A stretch of DNA of 64,000 bases, from NCBI GenBank assembly GCA_023935145.1, contig CM043697.1, positions 48,527,001-48,591,000 on the forward strand. The letters are read 5' to 3'. The notes below the pieces were generated by a model that worked only from the letters and a program-made list of their open reading frames with translations, was not told the DNA's origin and searched no databases. Positions 46,685 to 57,549 of this stretch are shown piece by piece; within the stretch, counting starts at the first letter, position 1, and every line of letters begins with the position of its first letter. The DNA comes from Bretschneidera sinensis. Taxonomy: Eukaryota; Streptophyta; Magnoliopsida; Brassicales; Akaniaceae. A program made the position numbers and the translations under genes.

Positions 46685-48200
46685 TGATGCAATGAAATTA
46701 ACACTAGCAAGTGCACTAATCGTTTAAGTAATAAAATGATGAGTGAATATCGTTCCCAACGAGGACTGAATAAATAATACAGAAATTATGACTCAACTCT
46801 CACCGTTATTTGAGTAAATGAATAATTGTAGGAGAAGAATTTACTAATAATTAACTAAGGGAAAAACAAATGACAATAGTAAATAAAAGGACGAATTTCA
46901 AACTTTGGAATTAGATTCTTATAAACTAACGTGCTAAGGACTCGACTTCACCTAAACCATCATTGCCAAGAGTTTCGAATGGACAAGTTTTGTTTAATAC
47001 ATTTTTCAAGATGGTAGAATTCCTAATAAATTGGTTATCTATATTCCAGGTCTAACCACAATCTCAAAAATCATTAATTTCAAATATCCATATTCTAGGT
47101 CTATTCTAGATTAATTCAAATCAAGAAGCATTAAGTTCAGTGGAATTCCTTTCAGTTAAATCTCTTTATTTGGTTACAATTCAAACGGACCACATGAATT
47201 TCCTAGAATCCCTATTCGGTTACTCCTATTCCATTCATGGCATGTTTTATCCTGGCCTTTGCGTAGATAAAAATCCAACATCATATTTATTAATTCAACC
47301 ATTCATAAAAACATAGCTTCTCTATTCGACGCATCACCATGCTTAAAGAAGGAATCAAAATAACAAGCAGCATTAAGAACAATAAAACACACCCTTTGAA
47401 AAACACATTAAATTCCAACTTGTCCAAAGAGCAACTCAAGACATAGGTTTAGGATTCATCTATCCTTAACACAAAGATACCTACTCTATAATAGTATTTA
47501 AACAACCCAAGTTTGTATCATAAAACATCAACATAACTAAATAAGAATAAAGTAAAACCGGAGAAGAATGATTAAAAGCTTAAGAGGAGCCTCCAGGAGT
47601 GTCTCCAACTCCCCTTTTACATCTCGTCTCCTCCAACTCTCGTTTTCCTGCTCAACAGCCATGTTCCCCCTTTTGTTCAGCTAGGGTTTGCTATTTATAA
47701 TATTCTGAATCTGTCGGCCAGCGCTGCAACATCGACTTCCCAGCGCTGCAGAGCTAGGCACATATCAAACCCTAGCCAGAGTTGCAGCACCCCATGAACC
47801 AACACAGCAGCTTTGAGCCCCTGTCACGTTCCAGCACTGTAGCGCCCTTGAACCAGTGCTGCAGCTTTGAGTTTCTGTTCACTTCACAAATTTTTCTATT
47901 CCTGCTAGATTCCAGCGCTGCAGTGTTGAGGAACCAACGCTGCAGCTATGAGTTTCTGTCTTCTTCACACATTTTGCCCTTCCAGCCCTATTCCATTGCT
48001 GCAGCATTGAGTGTCTGCACAGTAAATTCCCAAAACTCAGCATTGATCATTCAAGTTAACTAAAACAAACTAATAGTAGAATAAAATAAACTAAGCTAAA
48101 AATTGCTAAAAAAAACATGACACACAAATCTAATGCTTAAGATCAACACCAAAAACGTGCCTAAAAGAAGTATAATAACATGATTTATTCAGAGTTATCA
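46685..48200 (-). repeat. 5' LTR of C1 (family C)
   Basis: 1516 bp, TGATGCAATGAAATTAAC...CAGAGTTATCA on the plus strand. Words such as CCAGCGCTGCAG span about 47715-48010 upstream of the TATA complement near 47688. Confidence 0.9.
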
Positions 48201-48205
48201 TTAAG

Positions 48206-50490
48206 CTTACACTGGGGGTCTCTACGAGGGCTAGTTCCTTCATCCAAATTAATTTTATGAGAACAGACCAGGGGACTAGCACCTTTTAAATCAGCCATGC
48301 TCCAACCTAAGGCTGATTTATGTTCATTTAGGGTCTGAATTAATTTCTCGCCTTGAGACTCAGATAATTTAGATGAGATAATAACAAGAAAAGTATCACC
48401 TGGACCGAGGAAAACATGCTTCAAACCCTTAGGCAGAGGCTTCAATTCATTTTTGGGTGCTTCTACACTTGAGGGAATTTGTTTCTAGCTTTTCTCAGGC
48501 AACTTCTCAAACTTTGGTTGCCATGTCCGAGTGCCATAATCCAGAGATTTATAAAAAATAGCACAAATATCAATTACATTAGATTTATTATTAATATAAT
48601 CAAACTCAGAATTAATAAGAAAATACTCAAGGGGATCAGAATCATGAGCTATAGAAACTCCTCTATCGATGAGTGACTCAATCATGTATAACTGGTGGCT
48701 CTCATCATCATCTTTTGGTTGTTTTGCAACATTGAAGATGTTCACCTTGAGGGTCATATTTCCAAAGGACAACTTCATGAGTCCATTCCTGCAATTAATA
48801 AGAGCATTTGTAGTGGTAAGGAAAGGTCTACCCAAAATCAAAGAAATTTTAGAGTTAGTGTCAACAACAGAAGTAGTGTCAAGGATTAGGAAATCAACAG
48901 GATAGTAAAATTTATCAATTTGAATTAGAACATCCTCTACCACACCCTAGGGTACTTTGACTGAACAGTCAGTCAATTACAATACCATAGCAGTTGGTTT
49001 GATCTCTCCTAACCCTAACTGCAAATAAATAGAAAACGACATCAGATTTACATTAGCTCCTAAATCTAGCAATGCTTGTCCAACCTCATGATTTCCAATG
49101 CTACATGCAATGGTTGGGCAGCTATGATCCTTGTATTTAGGGGGAATCCTTTGCTCAATTAAAGCACTAACTTGCTCTGTCAGGAACATTGTTTTCTTTA
49201 CATGGTACTTCCTCTTAATTGTACACAAATCCTTGAGAACTTTTGCATAAGTAAGAACTTGTTTAATCACATGCAAAAGAGAAAGATTAAGTTTTACTTG
49301 GTTTATCTTACCCTGTGCCTCAATAAAAGCATGCAAAGTGTCTTCTAAAGAACTCCTAGAGGATAAGGGTGCCTGATATGGTGTAGGATATGATCTAGGG
49401 GGTTATGCAAGCTGCTGATTTTCAGACTTCCAACTGAAGTTGGGGTGATTATGCCACCCTGGATTATAGGTATTAGAGAAGGGTGCCAAAGGTTTCTTGT
49501 ACATGCCTAAGGTATTACATTGTTCCTCATACATTCCTCTATATCAACAAATGTGGGACACTCTTGGTTGGGATGACCTACCCCGCCACACATAAAACAT
49601 GGTTCCAAAGATTCGGTATGATTAGCCACGTGTGTTGGCTTTGAGCCCTTAGTCTTTAATGCATCTAACTCCCTTGTGAGCATTTCAACCTTAGCCAGCA
49701 CTAGGTCCAGTCCAAGTGTGAGCATTTTCAGCAAGCTCATTAAGGTACTCTATGGCCTCATCACGATCTTTTTGTAAAAATTCACCATTACACATCATCT
49801 CTACAAATTGGCGCTCTCTATATGTAAGTCCCTCATAAAAATAGCTCACTAAACACCAATTTTTAGACCTATAGTGAGGACACATACTCAACAACTCCTT
49901 AAATTTCTCCCAAGACTGATACAAAATCTCATTGTCTTTTTGTGCAAAGGTGGAGATTTATATTTTAAAAGCATTGGTCTTATGTTGGGGGAAGTATTTA
50001 TTAAAGAAGACCTGAGTCATCTAATTCCATAACCCAAAAGATCATTGTCTCAGCGAGTATAGCCACCTCTTAGCTATATCCTTCAAAGCGAAAGGAAAGA
50101 ACTTGAGTCTCACGATGTCATCAGTTGCATCTTGACTATGAAAAGTCGCAGCTACTTCCTCAAACTCCCTAATGTGTACATATGGGTTTTCATTTTCCAA
50201 GCCATGAAATGTAGGGAGTAATTGTATCATCCCTGTTTTAAAATCTTGTTGGCAAGTATTGGCTTGAAACATGATGCATGATGGTGTGGTTATTCGGCTA
50301 GGATGAAAGGAATCCTTAAGTGTCCTAGCAACATTCTCATTGGGGTTATCAGCTATGTTAAAATCCTCTAAATTCTCATTTGGGGGTGCACTATGGGTTG
50401 ATCTAGGTGAGGTTTCACTAACGGACATGGAAGGAGAGGGTAACTCTATTTCGGGTCCTCTAATAAATCTACCTCGAGAATCTCTCAGTT
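48206..50490 (-). pseudogene. B5 gag, protease and start of RT
   Basis: From the right: gag capsid (50042-50428, FHGLENENPYVHIREFEEVAA, LKFFPFALKD), a region with internal deletions around 49700 and 49340, and an intact-looking knuckle CFMCGGVGHPNQEC near 49590. Then protease (48485-49336) with LLDLGANVNLM and LILGRPFLT, and the RT linker and start (48206-48445, LGWSMADLKGASPL, KINLDEGTSPRRDP). C1 splits it after QCKLN. Two stops fall within protease near 48950-48975. The gag C-terminal helix seen in B1 and B7 is largely deleted here. Confidence 0.85.
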
Positions 50491-50625
50491 TATGTATACA
50501 CCAAATGAGTTAAAGGGGAAATAAATAAAACATAATAAAAAATCAGAAAATCAAAACTTAGAGAAAGGAACAATATTACCGTCTTGTTTCAAAGTTGACA
50601 GTCTTCTTTGTACTTAAGCGCGTCT

Positions 50626-50642
50626 CCTCGGCAATGGCGCCA
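50626..50642 (-). promoter_or_regulatory. Primer binding site of B5 (tRNA-Asp type)
   Basis: CCTCGGCAATGGCGCCA on the plus strand, two changes from tRNA-Asp; 5 bp from the LTR at 50648. Confidence 0.85.
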
Positions 50643-50647
50643 AAATT

Positions 50648-51951
50648 TGATTACGCCCAATGAATAACGCAGTAATTATAGCACAGCTTTGGGGTGTCGA
50701 TTCCACAGGGAGACAAGCGATCTGCAAGGGAAAGTGTAAACCTTAACATGAACGATAAAAGTTAAATGAAAGAATCTGAGTTTTGATAATAAGGTATTGT
50801 GAGAAAATTGTGTAAATATAATGAAGAATATGATGGAGAGATAACAAGGTTCCGGGAATCCTTCCGAGGTTCGTTGCCTTATTCCAATCTTAATTCATTT
50901 ATTTTTATCTCGATTGCTAGTTTCACATCCCAAACAGGTAATCGGCAAATATTCAATCAAAGCACATGTAAACCCTAATGTAATTGCTATGAAATACTTT
51001 TTATTTTTGATTCAAGCACACATGACCTATCTTATAGGTTTATCAAGAAACGACAGTATATCTCAATGACAATATCGCAGTAATGGACAAACGTAAAAGA
51101 TAAATCTACCGGAATCAATCACATCCAACAATCTTTACATAAGAAAAGCATAACTAAATTTATATAGAGGAGAAGGATGCAATCACCGGATTAAGAGCAA
51201 ATCTTCTAATTAAATCAAAAAGTAAATCATAACAATGTTTAACAATGAATCCAAACTACAACTGAATCAAGAATAGAAATTAAGAACAATTACACCTAGG
51301 AATTCATCCCTTCGCTTTTCTTGGAGATTAGTTAGCCATGGGGCTCACGCTTGAACACTTTGATGGGGGAGAATGTGGCAGCCTTCTTGAGTTTTTCAAC
51401 CTTTCTGAATGTCCCTTTATCAAACCCTAAGTGATATATTTATAATACGAAAGGTCCGAGGATGTTTTCGGGTTTAAACTATCATTAAAACTCTAATTAG
51501 GTTGTGACAGCATCGCATTCACGTCACGACTCACACTAATCTAGGCTGCGGCTTAGCCTTTTGGGGTTTTCTTCACATTTCTGTAGGTCGCGGCTCAGTT
51601 TGGTTCCGGCTTCGGCGCATACTGATGATCTTTGAGTCTCTTTTTTGGGTATAGTTCTGGAGGCCGTGGCTCAGTCTTTCCAGGCCATAGCGCACAGCCT
51701 TGGATCTCTTTGATTTGTCCTTCCGTAATTATGCCTTCACTCCGGTATGCATCGAGTCATTGTACTTCAAGCAACGATATCTTTTTCTTCTCTTTTGACC
51801 CTAAAACACTTGAAAATGCACTGAAATAGATCAATGATCCCAGAATATCACTTTAGAGTTGTTAAGGTATAAAAAGTGTAGTTTAAACCTAGATCAACCC
51901 TAAAATACTAACAAATAAGTACTGTTAAGATGCATTTTATGACTCTCATCA
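50648..51951 (-). repeat. 5' LTR of B5 (family B)
   Basis: 1304 bp, TGATTACGCCC...GACTCTCATCA on the plus strand. The partner is 32988-34340. The word array at 51500-51700 is a decayed GGCCGCGGCTCAG type, and the TATA complement ATATTTATAAT lies near 51437. Confidence 0.88.
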
Positions 51952-52517
51952 GGTGGTCTCCCACCTTGCACACTCATACTACTACCATCTTTAGGTCCCT
52001 CAAATCCAGACCCTTTCAGCCAATCCGTCCTACCTCTAAATTCCATCACATCCTTTCTCAATCTGAAGTGCTATATTTGCCAACCTAACATAATTTGTAT
52101 GCCTTATGTATATTAGTTTCGATTTAATCTCAAAATGTAGTCCATCTATGAACCTCTTACACCTCTTCTTCTTTATGTCTACCATTTGCAATACAAACCT
52201 TGCCAAAGCCATAAATCCTGCTATCATACTGAGTCATAGTCAACACATTTGCCTCAATTAACTAAAATCTCTATCTTGGTGGGCTCTAAAGGTATAAGAA
52301 AAGTACTTATCAAGAAAATCATCTTTAAACCTATCCCAAGTTAAGGGCCTATCAACATATGCACTTACTCTAGGAAGTGTATCCTCCCACCATTCTAAAG
52401 CACCTCCTTCTAACTCAAACGAAGTAAAGGTGACCCTCTACCTGTCAGTCATTGGTAAAGTACCAAATAATCTCTCTATATGTTTCACCCATAGCTCAAG
52501 CTCAAAAAGATTCATAG
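51952..52517 (-). pseudogene. CHR gag middle part
   Basis: Minus-strand chromovirus gag remnant. Segments FGTLPMTDRQRVTFTSFELEG, YVDRPLTWDRFKDDFLDKYF (about 52290-52470) and IDGLHFEIKSKLIYI with YVRLANIALQIEKG (52036-52227) resemble the Retrotrans_gag region of del/Tekay elements. Stops throughout. It ends at 51952 where B5 is inserted and should rejoin 31604, where the frame reads ...PTKKKHSLL. Confidence 0.8.
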
Positions 52518-52522
52518 ATCCT

Positions 52523-53858
52523 TGATGAGAGCCATAAAATGCATCTTAATAGCTCTTAATCATTAGTATTTTAAGGTTGATCTAGGTCTTAATTGAACTT
52601 TTATACGTTAATAATTCTAAAGTGGTATTCTTGGATCGTTGACTTATTTTGGTGCATTTTCAAGTAATTTAAGTTCAAAAGAGGAGAAAAAGCTATTGTT
52701 GTTTGAAGCACAAAGACTCGAGGCACATCGAAGTGAAGACATGGTTGCAGAAGGACAAATGAAGAGAAATCAAGTTTATAGTGTGTGTGCTGCGGCCTAG
52801 AATTATCCAAGCCTCGACCTCCAGAAAGTGCACAAAAAGAGAAAGGAAGAAACATCAGGTCAGGCCGTGGCTTGGATTAAGCTGAGGTGTGGCCTGAACC
52901 AATCCAGGTCGTAACCTCCAGAAGGTGCAAGAATTTGAAGATTTTGAGCCATGACCTGACTCCAGCTGAGCCGCGCCGTGACTCCGATACCCTGTTTCTG
53001 AGTTACAACTTAATTAGGGTTTTTAATTATTGTTTAAACCCTAAAACACCCTTGGACCTCTTGTATTATAAATAGACCACTTAGAGTTTGAAAAAGAACA
53101 ATCATTAAGTCTGGGAAACTAAAGGAATCAGCAAATTCTCCTCCATCAAAGTGTTCAACCATGAGCCCCATGGCTAACTAATCTCCAATCAAGGCGAAGA
53201 GATGAATCCCTATGTGTAGTTGTTCATATTTTCCTTTATTTGATTCAGTTTTAATAGGGATTCATTGTCAAAACATTGTTATGATTTACTTTTTTCTAAT
53301 TATAAGATTTTGTCTAATCCTGTGATTATATCTTTCTCCTTGATATAAATTTAGTCATGCTTTTCTTGTATCAAGATTGTTTGGGTATAATTGAGTCCGG
53401 TAAATCTAGCCTTTAGGTTTGTCCATTACTGCAGTATTGTCATTAAAGATATATTGTCGTTTCTTGATAAACCTATAGAATAGATAATGTGTGCATGAAT
53501 CGAAAATAAAAAGTATTTCATAACAATCATATTAGGGTTTATATATGTTCTCATTGAATATTTGCCGATTGCCTGTTTGGGATGTGAAACTTGCAATCGA
53601 GATAAAAAAAAGAGACTGAATCAAGTTAGGAATAAGGCAACGAACCTAGGGAGGATTCCTAGATCCTTGTTGTTTCTTTATGATATTTCACAATCTATTT
53701 TACACTATTACTTCATTATCCAATTTGATATCTTCTTACTTAAATCTTTATCGTTTGTGTTATGGTTTACACCTTCTTTTTTAGGTAACTTGTTTCCCTG
53801 TGGAATCGACACCCCAAAGCTGTACTACAACTACTGCATTACTCTTTGGGCGTAATTA
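52523..53858 (+). repeat. B6: solo LTR, family B
   Basis: TGATGAGAGCCATAAAATGC...GGGCGTAATTA, 1336 bp, TSD ATCCT (52518-52522, 53859-53863), inside CHR gag. A word array lies at about 52785-52995 (GCCGTGGCTTGG, GCCGCGCCGTGACT). The telo-box AAACCCTAA (53036) precedes TATAAATAGACC (about 53065). Confidence 0.92.
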
Positions 53859-53863
53859 ATCCT

Positions 53864-54221
53864 TTAAACAACAAAGCATTCAACTTAATATGTCTAACAA
53901 AACAATCTAGCTACATCGCGTGCATAAACTCTCCTTTCCTCGTTTGAACGTCTACCTTTATTGGATTTACAACAACCTTAGGCACTGTTTTAGCCTATTC
54001 ATCAAGTCTATACTGTAGACTATCAACTATATCATTTGTTACATTCATTTTCTCAAGACTATGAGTAAGATCTTCTCTTAGCTCATCTCCTTGAGCTCTA
54101 GATTCTCTCACACCCATACTAATATTGATTATACTGTCAACACATTCCCTTCTAGGAATCGTAGACACAAACTCAATTTCAATCCCAACATTAGCTTGTC
54201 TAAATAAATAAAAATTGGGAG
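53864..54221 (-). pseudogene. CHR gag N-terminal part
   Basis: Minus-strand continuation of CHR gag between B6 and B7, with segments such as RRECVDSIINISMGVRESRAQ near 54080-54160. It is AT-rich, broken, and recognised mainly by its position between the gag start (61326) and the gag middle (52517). Confidence 0.6.
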
Positions 54222-54226
54222 CCTAC

Positions 54227-55953
54227 TAATTACGCCCAAAGTATAACACGGTAGTTGTAGTACAACTTTGGATTGTCGATTCCACAGGGAAACAAGTTAA
54301 GTACAAAGGAAAATGTGTAAACCTTAAAACGAACGATAAAAGTCAAACAAAATTTTTTTGGGTTTTGATAATGAGATAATGTAAGAAAAATTGTGTGAAT
54401 GTAAATGAAATATAAATAAGAAATAACAAGGTTCCGGAAATCCTCTTTAGGTTCGTTCCCTATTTCCACTTGTGATTCAATTGATTTTATCTCGATTACA
54501 AGTTTCACATCCCAAACAAGCAATCGGAATATATTCAATCTAGCGCATTTATAACTCTAATATAATGGCTACGAATTACTCATTGATTTCGGTTCAAGCA
54601 CACAAGAACAATCTTAAAGATTATCAAGAAACGACAATATATCACAATGACAATATCACAGTAATGGACAATCAGTAAAATAAATCTACCGGAATCAATC
54701 ACTTCCAAACAACATCAATGGAGGAGAAGGATGCAATCACCGGATTAAGAGAATCTAAAAGAAGAAGAATAAAAAGTGCATCTATCACATGAACTCAAAT
54801 CCTTCTTACTTAATCAATGAATAATTCACAAACAATATTCAACAATAAATTCGTACAACCGAATCAAGAAAAGGAAATAAGGAACAATAAATCCCTAAGG
54901 ATTCATCCCTTTCCCTTGTATGAAGATTAGTTGGCCATGAAACTCAAGGTGGAAGAACAATATGGATGCTTTCCCCTTGATTTCGCCATGGAGTTCAAGT
55001 TAGAAGAACAATATGAATGCTCTGCCCCTTGATTTTCCAGCCCTCAAGAAACTTAGAAATAAAATGGAAGAATGCTGGATTTGGATCCCTTGGAACCTCT
55101 CTTTTTTCTCTCCTCCTTGCTTTCCCGGCTGCACACTTCTTAAAGGTGTATTTATAGCCCATGAGGAGGCATTTTGGGCTTGGAATAATGTCATTTGCTC
55201 GCCCAAATCAGGTCAAGAGGTGAGTGGGCGCCTAGGTGCTGCCTTACCTGTGCCTAGGCGCTGGTTATGTCTGAGATTGAAGTGTTCTGGAAGCCATGGT
55301 GCTCATTTTTGGGCGCCTAGGCACTCACTCTTGCAGATTGGAGAAGTCTGGGCGGTGCGGTGCTCTATTCCCCACGCCTAGGCGCTAGGCAGATGCTGTT
55401 CTGGAGGTCTAACCTATGTCCACTAAAACTGCCATAACTTTCTCTAGAAAAATCATTTTTATGAACCGTAAAATTATCCAGAAAATAGACTTCTGGATCT
55501 TTCTAAGAATATATGGTTCATCTCCTGGTTCTTCCTGCATCAATACAGTTTAATCTGCAAAGATGATTGATCTGCACAGGCAATTCTGGCGATTTAGTGA
55601 AACTACTTCAGCTTGTATGCAGAAGTGCACACACTTGTGTGCAGTCTTTTAACTTACTTTACTCTATTACTCCAACCTTAGTTTAGACTTTAACCATATT
55701 TGAATCATATTTGGACATGTCTAAACCTTGGATAAATACGAGCACCGACACCTAAGATCTTTTGGCGCTTTAAACATTGATCGCTTTATCATCTCTTTTG
55801 TACTCAAAGCACCTGAAAATGCATCAAATTAAGTCAATGATTTATGAATATCACTTTAGAGTTATTAACATGTAAAAGTGCGATTACGACCGAGATCAAC
55901 CCTAAAATGCTAACAATTAAGTATTGTTTAGATGCATTATATGACTCTCATCA
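54227..55953 (-). repeat. 3' LTR of B7 (family B variant)
   Basis: 1727 bp, TAATTACGCCC...GACTCTCATCA on the plus strand. It lacks about 41 bp present in the partner LTR near 60905-60955, between short GTGCACACACT repeats. Words GCGCCTAGGTGC and CGCCTAGGCGC lie at about 55215-55395 upstream of the TATA complement near 55147. Confidence 0.92.
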
Positions 55954-57397
55954 CAACCCCCAACTAGCTTATTGCTAGTCCCTAGCAATTCAAGTGAAAG
56001 ACAAGAAATGAACTCTTTATTTAGAAAACAAAGCAAAATACAGCAACGCTGGTGTTAACCAAGAGTGATTCAAAAATCTTTGTCTCAAAAATCATGCATA
56101 ACATACAACAAATAGAATCATTAAAAATCACTCAAGTCCAAGAATAATCCAAATGTCAACCTTAAAATCGTTATCGACTCTTAACATCCATCTTACCACA
56201 ATACATTAGTCTGAACACCCGGATGATTTTATGAACAACATAGCATGAATACAAGTCTTGGCCTCTAAAAACATATTAATTGCGTGACATCAATCACAAA
56301 TCACTCTCCACTATGTAGAAAAATCACACTACATCGGATCAATAAGTCTTTTATAAGCTTGTAACGTTAGGCTAAGGTAAAGGTCAACAAAGAACGGGAA
56401 AGTTTAAACAAATAAAAGAACTAAGTCTCTTAATTTAAACACGACCACTTTAAGCACAAGATAACCTTACTTCAACACCAACTCTTTCAACCATTTTTTG
56501 AGCATTTCTCGCAATAAATCACCATTTTTTTTCTTTCTTTGCCATAATTCACCTTTTTCTTTTATTTTGGCATAAGACCATTCACCTGCTCTTTCATTCT
56601 TTTCTTTTCTTTTCCACAACCCCCAACTTATCTCTTTTAATATACTTGGGTTATGGTAGTAATATTTTCTCATATTTCCACCCTTACTCCTTTTAAGTGA
56701 TTCTCACAACACATGTATAACTAAGTTCTTTTAAAAGAAAGGTAAGAATAAAATATTTTTAGGCTCATAAAGGTAAGTAAATGGTTTATCGAAAAAAAAA
56801 AACAAGGCTCAATTTTTATTTTCAAGAAAAAGGCTCAAACAGGTGACTAGCGATAAATATAACAAAGGTAAGTTTGAAAGGCTCAAACGGTTAAAAAATG
56901 GCCTATATCATATCCTAAGTAGTGTGCATTCTATGATTTTCGCCTCAAGTGATTATCAAATAAGTTCTAGAGCTTGTTGAAACCGCAAAAGTATTCACAA
57001 AACAATCGCACATAAAACTTCTCCAAATGCTTTAGACAAATCATGCAATCTTATCACAAACCAGAGTCTCAAACCAAAGAAAGATTGACACTTAATTTAT
57101 TCTCAAAGTGAAGCAAGATTTAACTTCTTCTAAATGCTATATGGCATCTCAATTAGGCTCATATCATCGACATATGAACTAACTCCAAGGTTAACACAAA
57201 GCATGCTAAAAACAAACAAAAAGGTAAAATGACACCAAGTAGTTCAATGAAAAATAGGAATATGTTTCCTCCACCCCTAACTTAATGTAGACATTGTCCT
57301 CAATGTGAAAGCAAAAGATAAGGAAACTCCCTTTATAACCAAAAATGCACAGAATCTTAAAATTGTGCACCGCCATTTGAACTGCTTCGTATATATG
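55954..57397 (-). other. B7 3' non-coding region
   Basis: Polypurine-like complement next to the LTR (CAACCCCCAACTAGC, 55954-55968). A second copy (ACAACCCCCAACTTAT, about 56617-56632) lies beside a pyrimidine-rich tract, and a weaker third (CACCCCTAACTT) near 57273. No gene. Matches the B1 and B5 3' regions. Confidence 0.65.
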
Positions 57398-57549
57398 TCC
57401 CTGAAAAATAAATACGAAAATAAAACTAGAAAACAACAAAATATTAATAATAAACAAGAAAAAGAATTATGAAAAACAATAACAATAAAAGGATATCCTA
57501 TGGGGTGCCTCCCATAAGCGCTAAGTTTTACGTCTTCAGCCAGACACTC
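57398..57549 (-). promoter_or_regulatory. Conserved GGGAGGC motif plus splice-acceptor-like site (B7)
   Basis: Minus strand: GGGAGGCACCCCATAG core at about 57513-57498 just after the gag stop, then TATTTTTCAG/GGAC with CAG at 57403-57401, about 94 nt on. Same spacing as B1. Confidence 0.6.

Larger units (their letters stand above)
39118..48200 (-). mobile_element. C1: Athila-like element with captured ORF, inserted in B5 RT
   Basis: Family C LTRs at 39118-40608 and 46685-48200, TSD TTAAG (39113-39117, 48201-48205), tRNA-Asp primer site. Order on the minus strand: gag, protease, a deletion that joins the protease/RT linker to the integrase C-terminus, then a separate ORF of the plant-transposon-protein type, then the 3' region. 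RT, RNase H and the integrase core are absent. LTR divergence is about 5% over the first 200 bp. Confidence 0.92.
32988..51951 (-). mobile_element. B5: Athila-like gag-pol element, family B, split by C1
   Basis: Minus strand: 5' LTR 50648-51951, primer site, gag and protease (48206-50490), RT to integrase (36466-39112), long 3' region, 3' LTR 32988-34340. C1 (39118-48200) sits inside RT: residues QCKLN before and TMKEVV after are contiguous at TSD TTAAG. The outer TSD is not clean: the right flank is GGTGG, while the left side is the rearranged piece 31605-32987. The LTRs differ by roughly 10% in the first 140 bp, so the insertion is old. Confidence 0.82.

Noticed and set aside
55013..55381. 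122-codon ORF in the B7 3' LTR (also 60235-60507 in the other LTR)
   Set aside because: Within U3 of an LTR over the CCTAGGCG array; no family resemblance and not conserved in frame between the two LTRs.
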